Shown: one piece after another, positions 52,554-60,719 of the stretch
How the letters are laid out: every line of letters starts with the position of its first letter
How positions within the stretch are numbered: position 1 is the first letter of the stretch
Assembly (NCBI RefSeq): GCF_001672975.1
Contig: NZ_LZKU01000183.1
Location: 1-64,000, forward strand
Direction: 5' to 3'
Origin: Mycobacterium sp. 1465703.0
GTDB lineage: Bacteria > Actinomycetota > Actinomycetes > Mycobacteriales > Mycobacteriaceae
Length of the DNA stretch: 64,000 bases
Program-made: the position numbers and the translations under genes
The notes under the pieces: model-generated
What the model was told of the DNA's origin: nothing
Database searches by the model: none
Seen by the model: only the letters and a program-made list of their open reading frames with translations

Positions 52554-54266
52554 TTACTGCGTGCCTTCGGCGTACCAGGTGCGGAATCGGTCGTACTTGG
52601 GCATCTCTTCGGAATTGGCCTTCGGGTCGATGCACACGTGCACCACACCGACTTTGCCACTGGCGTAGGCGCGGGCGATGGCCGGCCCGATCTCGTCTTC
52701 CTTCTCGACATATTCCCCGTGGCAGCCGAAGCCCTCGGCGACCTTGTCGAGGCGGACGTCCTTGCTCCAGTGCACGCCGGGCTGCGGTGACGGCTGCTCG
52801 AAGGTGCGCTTGTAGACGCCCACCTCCAGCCCCCATTGGTGGTCCACGCCCACCACACACACCAGCGGAAGGTTTTGCCGCGCAGCGGTTTCCAGTTCGG
52901 CGATGTGAAAGAGGAATGCCGAATCGCTGGTCAGCAGCATCACCGGGCGCTTACCGCCCTCGGCGACCGAGGCACCAATTGCATAGGGCAGCCCCGTGCC
53001 GAGGTGGCCGAAGTTCTGGTTCCAGATCACGTCGCGCGGCTTGGACTGCGAGTAGGTCCAACCGAAGATGACGGTCGCCCCACCGTCGCGCACCATGATG
53101 CCGTCCTTGAGGTCGTTGAAAGCCTTGGTGGCCTCAACGACATAGCGCGCCGGATGGATCGGTGAACGTCCCGACGGTGCGCTTTCGGCAAGCTGCGAAA
53201 GTTCCTCGGCGTCGGCCTTGACCAACTTCTCCAGGTTGGGCGACGGGTCGCGCGGGGTGTCCCGGAGCGCTTCGACGAGCTGCGGCACGACACCGCGCAG
53301 GTCGCCGACCAGTGGCACGTCGAACTGGCGGTTGACGCCGATGGCGGTCGGGTCCTGTTCGACGTACACCCATTTGCGGTTCGCATCGTTGCCTGCCCAA
53401 TGCTGGGTGCGGCCGTAGTGCATGGGCTCACCGAGTTCGGTTCCCAGCGCGACGCACAAGTCGGATTCCTCGACTGCCTCGTTGGCCGCCGGGGAGAACA
53501 GGTAGGGGAATGTCCGATCCTGTAGTCCCGGGATGTACGAGGTACCCCCGGAGGTCTGGATGACCGGGCAGGCCATCAAGTCGGCGAGCTCCTTCACCGC
53601 AGCACCGGTGCGCGATGTGTGCACGCCGTGGCCCACCAACAGAATCGGGCTCCTCGCCTCGCGAATCAGCTTCGCGGCCTCGGCGATTTCCGGGGCACCC
53701 GCCCCCTGGTTGACCAGGCGGTACCGATGCGGTGGCAGCGGATCCGCAACGTCGAGTTCCTCGAGGATGACGTGCGATGGGTACTCGATGTAGGCCGGGC
53801 CCGGCGTGCCGGACATGGCCCGGCGGAGCGCCTCGTGGATGATCTCATCGGTCTGGTCGGCGTACTCGATCGAGCTGCTGTACTTCACCGACGCGGCGAA
53901 AAGCGGCTCCTGCTGGACGAATTGGATGCGTCCGCGCCGGACCCGGCGCTCGGTGATGCGGGCGCGCTGGCCGCCGAGGAAGATCACCGGCGAGTTCTCC
54001 ACCAGTGCGCACTGGATCGCTCCGGCGATGTTGGCCATGCCGGGGCCGAGCGTGCCGATGCACAGGCCGGGCTTGCCCGTCATCCGCGACGCCGCCTCGG
54101 CCATGAACCCCGCGCTCAGTTCGTGATGCGGCGCGACCACCGACCACCCGCGCGCGTCGGCCTCGGCGAACATGTGCACGAAGTTGGGGTCCGGGATACC
54201 GAACAGGGTGTTGACGCCCTCCGCCTCGAACAGGTCGAGGATGCGTTTGTAGACGGGCACGGCCAT
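52554..54266 (-). CDS. thiamine-diphosphate-dependent enzyme (lyase/decarboxylase type)
   Basis: The 570-residue protein has the three ThDP-enzyme domains. The activating Glu49 lies in APHHELSAGFMAEA, the Mg/ThDP motif is TSDSAFLFHIAELETAARQNLPL with Asp448, but the usual final Asn-Asn is VGVDHQWG, with Asp475 where Asn normally binds the metal. That change is unusual and may affect cofactor geometry. The gene neighbourhood (a class III CoA-transferase upstream, an aldehyde dehydrogenase downstream) matches a 2-hydroxyacyl-CoA lyase or 2-oxoacid decarboxylase yielding an aldehyde. ATG 54266 has AAGGAG upstream. Acetolactate synthase-type activity cannot be excluded. Confidence 0.85.
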   Translation of the reverse strand: MAVPVYKRILDLFEAEGVNTLFGIPDPNFVHMFAEADARGWSVVAPHHELSAGFMAEAASRMTGKPGLCIGTLGPGMANIAGAIQCALVENSPVIFLGGQRARITERRVRRGRIQFVQQEPLFAASVKYSSSIEYADQTDEIIHEALRRAMSGTPGPAYIEYPSHVILEELDVADPLPPHRYRLVNQGAGAPEIAEAAKLIREARSPILLVGHGVHTSRTGAAVKELADLMACPVIQTSGGTSYIPGLQDRTFPYLFSPAANEAVEESDLCVALGTELGEPMHYGRTQHWAGNDANRKWVYVEQDPTAIGVNRQFDVPLVGDLRGVVPQLVEALRDTPRDPSPNLEKLVKADAEELSQLAESAPSGRSPIHPARYVVEATKAFNDLKDGIMVRDGGATVIFGWTYSQSKPRDVIWNQNFGHLGTGLPYAIGASVAEGGKRPVMLLTSDSAFLFHIAELETAARQNLPLVCVVGVDHQWGLEVGVYKRTFEQPSPQPGVHWSKDVRLDKVAEGFGCHGEYVEKEDEIGPAIARAYASGKVGVVHVCIDPKANSEEMPKYDRFRTWYAEGTQ

Positions 54267-54311
54267 GGTCGGAAACTCCTTTACTAGCAATAAACTTCAA
54301 ATGAGCAAGCG

Positions 54312-55475
54312 CTATCCGGGGTTCGCGTCGACTGCCAGACCCAGCTCGTCGAGGACCGCCGCGGTGTCGGCGCCGAGTTCTGGTGCCGGCCCCGCGACGC
54401 GACCCGGTGTCCGCGAGAACCAGGTTGGGACGCCCGGAAAGCGCACCGGTCCATGCGGGGTGTCCACCGTCTCGAACATGCCGACGGCGTTCAGATGCGG
54501 ATCGTCGAAGAGCGCTCCGGGTGTGTTCAGCGGTGCGGCCGGGATCTCGAGTTCGCGAAGCAGCGCCAACCACTCCGCGGTGGGACGTTCTTTCATCGTC
54601 TCGGCGACCAACCCGTAAACGGTGTCGATTTCGCGGGCGCGTTGTTCCAGCGTCGAATACAGCTCGCTTTCCCAGGGTGGTTGGACGGCTTTGATGAAGG
54701 CGTTCCAGTGCTTGTCGTTGTAGATCAGCGCGGCAATGTAGCCGTCGCTGGTGCGATACGGGCGGCGGTTGGGCGCCACGGTGCGCGGATAGACCGCGGG
54801 CCCCAGCGGGGGGTCGAACATCGCGCCGTTGGCATGTTCGACGAGCATGAACGAGGCCATCGTTTCGAACATGGCGACCTCGACTTCTTGGCCTTGCCCG
54901 GTGCGTTCGCGATGGAACAGCGCCATGGTCGTCGCGTACAGCGCCGTCAGCCCGGCTACCTTGTCGGCCATGATGGTGCCGACATAGTCGGCCTCGCCGG
55001 TCAATTGCTGCTGCACCGCCGGCAGGCCGCACTCGGCCTGGATGGTGTCGTCGTAGGCGGGGCGGTCGCGATCGGGTCCGCGTCGCCCGTACCCGTAGCA
55101 ATTGGTGTAGATGACGGCCGGATTGATCGCCGCGACGTCGTCGTAGCCGAAGCCCAGCTTGGCGATTGCCTTGGCGCGCATGGAGTGGATGAACACGTCG
55201 GCGGTTTCGACCAGAGCGCGCAACGCACGCGTTCCGGCGTCCGTTTGCAGGTCCAGCACGATGCTGCGCTTGCCCCGGTTGACGTTGACGAACACCCCAC
55301 TCATCCCCGGCGCCGGGCCTACCGAGATGTAGCGGGTGTTATCCCCTTGTGGTGGTTCGACTTTGATCACGTCAGCACCCATGTCGGCCATGATCTGGGT
55401 GCAGTACGGGCCCATCACCATCGCGGTGAGGTCGATCACGCGCAAGCCGGCCATCGGGCCCGTCGGGCTAGCCAT
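54312..55475 (-). CDS. class III CoA-transferase (CaiB/BaiF/Frc type)
   Basis: A 387-residue CoA-transferase with the family start PMAGLRVIDLTAMVMGPYCTQIMADMGADVIKVEPP, RGKRSIVLDL, and YVGTIMADKVAGLTALYATTM placing catalytic Asp171 (Asp169 in formyl-CoA transferase). It transfers CoA between carboxylates via an aspartyl-CoA intermediate. It overlaps the SDR gene upstream by 8 bases and lies 45 bases ahead of the ThDP gene. ATG 55475 follows AAGGAG. Either substrate could be the pathway acid and a CoA donor. Confidence 0.92.
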   Translation of the reverse strand: MASPTGPMAGLRVIDLTAMVMGPYCTQIMADMGADVIKVEPPQGDNTRYISVGPAPGMSGVFVNVNRGKRSIVLDLQTDAGTRALRALVETADVFIHSMRAKAIAKLGFGYDDVAAINPAVIYTNCYGYGRRGPDRDRPAYDDTIQAECGLPAVQQQLTGEADYVGTIMADKVAGLTALYATTMALFHRERTGQGQEVEVAMFETMASFMLVEHANGAMFDPPLGPAVYPRTVAPNRRPYRTSDGYIAALIYNDKHWNAFIKAVQPPWESELYSTLEQRAREIDTVYGLVAETMKERPTAEWLALLRELEIPAAPLNTPGALFDDPHLNAVGMFETVDTPHGPVRFPGVPTWFSRTPGRVAGPAPELGADTAAVLDELGLAVDANPG

Positions 55476-56418
55476 TGAGCGCTCCTTGGTTTGTTGAGCG
55501 GTGAGCCAGCTCGAAGCTGTAGCGGATGTGCTCGTTATGCCCGTCCGGGACGACCGGAAAGATCAGTGGCGCATCGACGTATCGGATCGCGTCCAGATGG
55601 CTGCCGACGTCCTCGATGGTCCACGATGCGCGGCATACACCCGGGCTCTCCGCGATGACCGCCCGCGCGACCCGGCCCGCAAGCGCGATGAACAGCTCAC
55701 CGGTCACTGAACAGGATTCGTGTGCGAGCCAGCCCACCACGGGCGCAACAAGTTCCGAACCCATCGGCGGATAGGTCGAGGTGTCGATGCCTTCGGCCAT
55801 GCGCGTCACCGCGGCCGGCACGATCACGTTGCAGCGCACACCCTCGGCGGCGCCTTCCAGCGCAGCGACATTGGACAACCCGATCACGCCGGCCTTGGCG
55901 GCCGCGTAGTTGGCCACGTTGTGGTTTCCGTACAGGCCACCGATCGATGAGGTCAGCACAATGCGGCCGTAGCCTGCCTCGCACATGATCGGGAACGCCG
56001 GCCGCACCACGTTGAACGCGCCGCGCAAATGCACGTCGAGCACGGCGTCGAAATCCTCGTAACTCATTTCCTTCAGCGAGCCGCGACGGACGTTGCCGGC
56101 GTTGTGCACCAGGATGTCGACCCTGCCGTAGTGCTCGAGCGCGGTCGCGATGATCGCCTCGCCGCCCTGGCGGTCGGCCACCGACGCGGTACATGCGACG
56201 GCCTCTCCCCCGGCCGCGGCGATCTCAACGACCACCTGCTCGGCCGGACCGGCGTCGGCCCCGTCGCCGTCGAGGCCAACGCCGGCGTCGTTGACGACCA
56301 CCTTCGCCCCGCGCGAAGCGAGCAGGTGTGCATAGGCGCGGCCCAACCCGCGACCGGCTCCGGTCACCACGGCGACGCGGCCGTCGAATCGCAGTTGCGC
56401 TGCAGGGGTTTCGCTCAA
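55468..56418 (-). CDS. short-chain dehydrogenase/reductase (MFE-2-like N-terminal type)
   Basis: This 316-residue SDR has the Rossmann motif VAVVTGAGRGLGRAYAHLLASRGAKVVVND with GGDGADAGPAE, typical of the 3-hydroxyacyl-CoA dehydrogenase domain of MFE-2-type enzymes, then NAGNVR, SSIGGLYGNHNVANYAAAKAG (Ser-Tyr-Lys) and a 50-residue C-terminal extension. The start is unclear: TTG 56418 overlaps the stop of the monooxygenase gene (TTGA), while ATG 56460 would overlap by 46 bases; neither has a perfect Shine-Dalgarno. Translational coupling is evident either way. It could oxidise a hydroxyacyl-CoA or alcohol intermediate. Confidence 0.85.
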   Translation of the reverse strand: MSETPAAQLRFDGRVAVVTGAGRGLGRAYAHLLASRGAKVVVNDAGVGLDGDGADAGPAEQVVVEIAAAGGEAVACTASVADRQGGEAIIATALEHYGRVDILVHNAGNVRRGSLKEMSYEDFDAVLDVHLRGAFNVVRPAFPIMCEAGYGRIVLTSSIGGLYGNHNVANYAAAKAGVIGLSNVAALEGAAEGVRCNVIVPAAVTRMAEGIDTSTYPPMGSELVAPVVGWLAHESCSVTGELFIALAGRVARAVIAESPGVCRASWTIEDVGSHLDAIRYVDAPLIFPVVPDGHNEHIRYSFELAHRSTNQGALNG

Positions 56419-58262
56419 GCGCCGAGTACCAACCCTTCCAGGTCGCCCTTGTCCCGCCATTGCCTCAGCAGGTCGTCGAACGCGTAAAAACCGGGCGAGT
56501 AGGGCTCGCCGAGGAACGAGCGGATACCCTCTCCTCCGCCGCCGCCCTCGTTGTTGTAATAGCCTGGCGTGCAGGAAACTTCGAATGCGGAGTTGTCGAT
56601 CGTGAGTTCCCGGATGGTGCTGACCCAGTTGTCCTGACCCTGCTGACTCGGTTCGACGGTCGTCGCGCCGCGCTTGATTGCTTCGGAGATGATGTAGGCG
56701 ATGTGTTCGGCCTGCTGCTCGAACATCGCCGTCGTGTTGGCCGAAACACCTCCCTGAAGGAAGCCGGTGTGGAACTGGTTGGGGAACCCGCGCGTGGTCA
56801 TGCCGTGCAGCGTCTTGTAGCTGTCGCGCCAGTGGTCGAACAGCGACACGCCGTCACGGCCTTCGATCGCTTCCATCGCGTAGCGGCGGCTGATCTCGGT
56901 GGATATCTCGAAGCCGCTGGCGAAGATCACGCAATCGACCTCGTACTCAACGCCGTTGGCGACAATGCCGTTCTCCGTGAGCCTTTGCACGCCCTTGGAC
57001 TCCGACACATCGATCAACGTGACGTTGGGCTTGTTGAAGGTCGGCAGATATTCGTTACTCGAGCACGGCCGCTTACAAAGGAACCGGTAGTACGGCTTGA
57101 GCGCCTCGGCGGTATCGGAGTCCTCGACGATGGCGGCGATCCGGCGTCGGAGCCGCTCCATGATCTTGTAGTCTTCCTCCTCGCGGATCGCCATGATCTG
57201 CTCGATACCCAGCGACGCAGGGTCGTCGCTGGCGGCGATCCGCGCTGTCATGTTGCGTCCCAGTTCGGTCCAGAAGTCGCAAACCTGATCCACCGCATCG
57301 AAAACGACGCCCTCGAACGGCGACCACCGATGGAAATTGCGCTTGCGTTCCGCCTGCCACCCGGGCTGCAGCGATTTCACCCATTCTGGATTCGTGGGCT
57401 CGTTTCCGCGCTCGTCCACCGACGACGGTGTCCGCTGAAACACATAGAGATGCTGGGCATCCCGCCCCAGGTGGGGAACCAGCTGAACACCTGTTGCCCC
57501 AGTGCCGACCAGGGCGACCCGCTTGTCGGCGAGCTTGCTCAGGCCGCCATTGGCGTCGCCGCCGGTGTAGTCGTAATCCCAACGCGCCGAATGGAAGACG
57601 TGGCCCTTGAAGTCCTTGAGACCGGGGATTCCGGGCAACTTCGGCCGGTTGTACGAGCCCTGCGTCATCACCACAAAGCGAGCGCGGATGTCATCGCCGC
57701 GATTCGTTCGCAGCCGCCAGCGTTTGATCGAGTCTTCCCAGCGCACCGTGCGCACCTGGGTAGAGAAGATCGCCCCGTCGTAGAGCCCGAAATGCTTGGC
57801 GATGCGCCGACAGTGCTCGTAAATCTCCGCACCGTCGGCGAACTTCTTGCTCGGCATGAAGTCGAGCTCTTCGAGCATCGGGATATAGCAGTATGCGTCG
57901 TTGTCACACTGGATTCCGGGGAAGCGGTTCCAATACCAGACGCCGCCGAAATCCCCGCCCATCTCGATGACGTGAACATCATCGACGCCTGACCTTTTGA
58001 GGTAGGCGCCCGCCAGCAGGCCGGCGATGCCACCACCGAGCACCGCGACCTCGATGTCCTCGGTGATCGGCGTGCGCGGAGTCACCGGCGTGTGTGGATC
58101 GACTTCCGCGAATTCCGCGAAATCGCCCGCGAGTTCCAGATACTGCTTGGATCCGTCCAGGCGCAACCGCTTGTCGCGCTCGTACAGATACTTCTCACGA
58201 AGCGCTTCGATGTCAATGTCTTGTGGGGTGTCGGTCGGCCCACAGGTGTCGAAAGTCGTCAT
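56415..58262 (-). CDS. Baeyer-Villiger-type flavin monooxygenase
   Basis: The 615-residue protein has an N-terminal extension of about 65 residues, the FAD fold VAVLGGGIAGLLAGAYL (76-81), the BVMO fingerprint FKGHVFHSARWDYD (residues 218-231, FxGxxxHxxxWD) and a second NADPH fold VALVGTGATGVQL (253-258). All diagnostic pieces are present. The long N-terminal extension resembles HAPMO/4-hydroxyacetophenone and related monooxygenases, so a ketone-to-ester oxidation is expected. ATG 58262 overlaps the Rieske stop by 4 bases; the long frame to 58433 is not used. The partner hydrolase may be the divergent beta-propeller protein at 60720. Confidence 0.93.
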   Translation of the reverse strand: MTTFDTCGPTDTPQDIDIEALREKYLYERDKRLRLDGSKQYLELAGDFAEFAEVDPHTPVTPRTPITEDIEVAVLGGGIAGLLAGAYLKRSGVDDVHVIEMGGDFGGVWYWNRFPGIQCDNDAYCYIPMLEELDFMPSKKFADGAEIYEHCRRIAKHFGLYDGAIFSTQVRTVRWEDSIKRWRLRTNRGDDIRARFVVMTQGSYNRPKLPGIPGLKDFKGHVFHSARWDYDYTGGDANGGLSKLADKRVALVGTGATGVQLVPHLGRDAQHLYVFQRTPSSVDERGNEPTNPEWVKSLQPGWQAERKRNFHRWSPFEGVVFDAVDQVCDFWTELGRNMTARIAASDDPASLGIEQIMAIREEEDYKIMERLRRRIAAIVEDSDTAEALKPYYRFLCKRPCSSNEYLPTFNKPNVTLIDVSESKGVQRLTENGIVANGVEYEVDCVIFASGFEISTEISRRYAMEAIEGRDGVSLFDHWRDSYKTLHGMTTRGFPNQFHTGFLQGGVSANTTAMFEQQAEHIAYIISEAIKRGATTVEPSQQGQDNWVSTIRELTIDNSAFEVSCTPGYYNNEGGGGGEGIRSFLGEPYSPGFYAFDDLLRQWRDKGDLEGLVLGA

Positions 58263-59638
58263 TGAATCTCTTTCGGTTCGCCGGTACCCATGTACCTCGA
58301 CAATTGGTAGTGCAGATTCACTGTGCTGCGCTCCCGGTACGGGTTGGGCTTGGTGCCCGGGAAGCCAAGAGACTTCATGCCCTGCTGCACGGCAGCCATA
58401 TTCGAGAAGTCCTGCGGCAGCACCGATCGCCACCTGGGATCACCGACCGGCGTGTATTCCCACTCCGTTTGCGGCTCTTGGCCTTTCGGGTACAGCTCGA
58501 ACACCGACACCTCGAAGATGCACTTGTCGGGGTTGTAGCTGGGGTGCGGCCGCGCGCTGTAGCACAGCGCGCTGGTCAGGCCCTGCCCGATCTGGAAGTT
58601 CGGGAAGATCTGCCATGCGGTGCCGGCCTGTCCGAGGATGTCGGCGGGAATCGTCGGCCAGATCACGCCGCGCGCCTCGTCGTCGCGGCGCGCCGACGCC
58701 AGCCAGTGTTCGAGAACCTTGTCGGCCGGTGTCCCTTCGGGCAATTCGTCGACCAGTCGCTTGGCGGCGTTCACCAACGTCTGGGTGGTGGTGGCGTTGG
58801 TTTCCTCCATCGTGTACACCTGCATCTCCGCGGTCGAGATCCGCGGATCGTCGCCGATGCCGAGGCGGATCTTGGACTTGGTGGCTTCCATGTCCTCTGG
58901 GGCGTCGTAGCCGATGTGGCTGTGCTTGCCCTGGGCTTTCGCCCAACCCTTGAATTCGCCGAATTTATTGAACTCGGGATGCGTGGTGTAGACGTGGTAG
59001 GTCTCGTTGAAGGCCTCCAGCGCGACTTTCCAGTTGCAGTCGAAGGACAGCCATTTGCGCCATTTGTAGCGCATGTTCTCCAGGCCGAACGGGTCGAGAA
59101 TCTTGGCTGCCGGGAACAGGTAGTCGGCCAGCGGCTCGGCGTCGGGATCCATGTTGATCCACAACCAGCCACCCCAGGTATCGACCCGGACTGGGCGGAG
59201 ATGGGTGTTGTCCGGTGTCAGTGCGTCCTGCCAGTCCTGCCGTTCGCGGATGTGGGTGCACGCACCGTCCAGACCGTAAGTCCAGCCGTGAAAGCCGCAC
59301 ACGAACGACTTTCGGGTGCGGGCGCAGGCGTTCTTCGCGCCCTCGGGGGTGTCGATCAGCCGGCGGCCGCGGTGCATGCAGACGTTGTGGTGGGCGTGAA
59401 ACTCGTTGCTGCCGGTGCGCACCACGATGATCGAGTCGTCGAGGATGTCATAAGTGAGGTAACTGCCCACTTCGGGCAGCTCCTCGACGCGGCCGACCTG
59501 CTGCCAGACCTTGCGCCACAGCTTGTCGCGCTCGGCGCGGGCATACTCCTCGGAGATGTATGCTTCGACGCCGATCGTCATCGGTGTCGAGAGTTCCTCG
59601 GCCGCTCCGGGATTCGTGTCTTTGGCTAGATCGGTCAT
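58259..59638 (-). CDS. Rieske non-heme iron oxygenase, large subunit
   Basis: This 459-residue ring-hydroxylating/Rieske oxygenase alpha-type subunit has the Rieske cluster ligands Cys87, His89, Cys114 and His117 (VCMHRG and CGFHGW) and the mononuclear iron site NETYHVYTTHPEF with His215 and His220. It would hydroxylate or demethylate its substrate using O2 and electrons from an unlinked ferredoxin and reductase, which are not in the window. ATG 59638 has AGGAGG 6 bases upstream and overlaps the SDR stop (TGATG). First oxygenase of the operon. Confidence 0.93.
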   Translation of the reverse strand: MTDLAKDTNPGAAEELSTPMTIGVEAYISEEYARAERDKLWRKVWQQVGRVEELPEVGSYLTYDILDDSIIVVRTGSNEFHAHHNVCMHRGRRLIDTPEGAKNACARTRKSFVCGFHGWTYGLDGACTHIRERQDWQDALTPDNTHLRPVRVDTWGGWLWINMDPDAEPLADYLFPAAKILDPFGLENMRYKWRKWLSFDCNWKVALEAFNETYHVYTTHPEFNKFGEFKGWAKAQGKHSHIGYDAPEDMEATKSKIRLGIGDDPRISTAEMQVYTMEETNATTTQTLVNAAKRLVDELPEGTPADKVLEHWLASARRDDEARGVIWPTIPADILGQAGTAWQIFPNFQIGQGLTSALCYSARPHPSYNPDKCIFEVSVFELYPKGQEPQTEWEYTPVGDPRWRSVLPQDFSNMAAVQQGMKSLGFPGTKPNPYRERSTVNLHYQLSRYMGTGEPKEIQ

Positions 59639-60501
59639 CACATCCTCCTGATCGCCGCGCGGAAGGATTCGTCTTTGAGGAAGAGCGACGTGTTGTCGGC
59701 GCCGAGATGGCTCCACTTGAGGTCCAGGCCGCCGTCGACCAGCAGTGTCTGGCCGGTGACGTAGCTGGACATCTCCGAGAGCAGGAACAGGATGGCGCCG
59801 GCCTGCTCCTCGGGCCGCCCACGCCGGCCCATCGCGATCGCCTGCCGGTCTCGCTCGGGGTCCTCGTCGACGTAGGTGCGCGACGCCGCCGTCTCGGTGA
59901 CGCCGGGCGCCACCGCATTGACCCGGATTCCCGCCAGCGCTAACTCGAGTGCCATGGTGCGGGTCATCGCCGCGATGGCGGCCTTGGCCGTCCCGTACGC
60001 GATGTGAAACGGGGCGGTGTTCATACCGCTGATCGAGGAGATCGACACGATCGACCCCGGCCGTCGCTGCGCGACGAGTTCACTCGCGACGGCCTGGCTC
60101 ATGAAGAACGCCGTTTCGAGATTGTCGGCGAAGATCTTGCGCCAGTCGCCGCGCGTCACCCGGATCGACGGCATCCACGTCGAGGGCTCGGCGCCGCCGG
60201 CGACGTTGACAAGCCCGTACAAGCTGCCGTCGGCGCGGCGCGCCTGGTCGAGCACCGCGGCGATGCCCTCGTCGGTTGATGCGTCGGCCGCGACGGGCAG
60301 CACGGGAAGGCCCTGCTGTGCCAACGGAGCGATGTGCTCGTCGAGGTTTTCCTTCGACCGGCTTACCGCGATCACCGTGGCTCCGGCCCGGGCGGTCATC
60401 GCCGTGACGGTCGTGCCGATGCCACCCCCGCCGGCGCCGGAAACCACCACGATGCGCCCGTCGAGCCCCAGAAGATGCCCGTGATCCTCGTGATCGTGCA
60501 T
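59638..60501 (-). CDS. short-chain dehydrogenase/reductase, first gene of the catabolic operon
   Basis: The 287-residue classical SDR has the NAD motif IVVVSGAGGGGIGTTVTAMTARAGATVI, NVAGG, SISSISGMNTAPFHIAYGTAKAAI with Ser-Tyr-Lys, and VNAVAPGVTETAAS. The glycine-rich loop is longer than usual (GGGGIG). It probably oxidises an alcohol to a ketone or reduces the reverse. ATG 60501 begins MHDHEDHGHLLGLDGRI, with a modest GCAGG upstream. Its promoter region contains an 18-bp palindrome. Followed directly by the Rieske gene. Confidence 0.9.
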   Translation of the reverse strand: MHDHEDHGHLLGLDGRIVVVSGAGGGGIGTTVTAMTARAGATVIAVSRSKENLDEHIAPLAQQGLPVLPVAADASTDEGIAAVLDQARRADGSLYGLVNVAGGAEPSTWMPSIRVTRGDWRKIFADNLETAFFMSQAVASELVAQRRPGSIVSISSISGMNTAPFHIAYGTAKAAIAAMTRTMALELALAGIRVNAVAPGVTETAASRTYVDEDPERDRQAIAMGRRGRPEEQAGAILFLLSEMSSYVTGQTLLVDGGLDLKWSHLGADNTSLFLKDESFRAAIRRM

Positions 60502-60555
60502 GACCTGCTTTCGCCTGCTGCCGACGCGTGCCCGCGCCGACAGCGGGATTCATCT

Positions 60556-60573
60556 ATTTTGTCCGGACAAAAT
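60556..60573. promoter_or_regulatory. perfect 18-bp palindromic operator of the catabolic locus
   Basis: ATTTTGTCC and GGACAAAAT join without spacer to a perfect 18-bp palindrome in the divergent region between the SDR (60501) and beta-propeller (60720) genes. A GTCCGGAC centre with T-rich arms resembles sites of GntR/HutC-type regulators (GTnTAnAC-like). The GntR/UTRA protein at 62336 is the natural candidate. Confidence 0.8.
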
Positions 60574-60654
60574 ATCGCATTCTGTCCATTTGAGAACACT
60601 ATTCCGATCGGTGGACTTCGCTGTCAAGGTCGAGCCGGGACGGTTTCACGCCTA

Positions 60655-60667
60655 TTGTCTGGACTAA
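60655..60667. promoter_or_regulatory. second, degenerate operator copy near the propeller promoter
   Basis: TTGTCTGGACTAA reproduces the core of the 18-bp palindrome (TTGTCCGGACAA) with mismatches. It lies about 97 bases from the first copy, overlaps a TATTGT hexamer (60653-60658) and could block the rightward promoter. Confidence 0.55.
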
Positions 60668-60719
60668 GACGAGTTGATAACGTCCAGCGCAAACGGCTGA
60701 CGGAAGGACCTCGGCGAGC

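Noticed and set aside
56328-57992. 554-residue plus-strand frame
   Set aside because: Antisense to the Baeyer-Villiger monooxygenase gene, whose FAD and fingerprint motifs are intact.
58094-59629. 511-residue plus-strand frame
   Set aside because: Antisense to the Rieske oxygenase gene; no recognisable domain.
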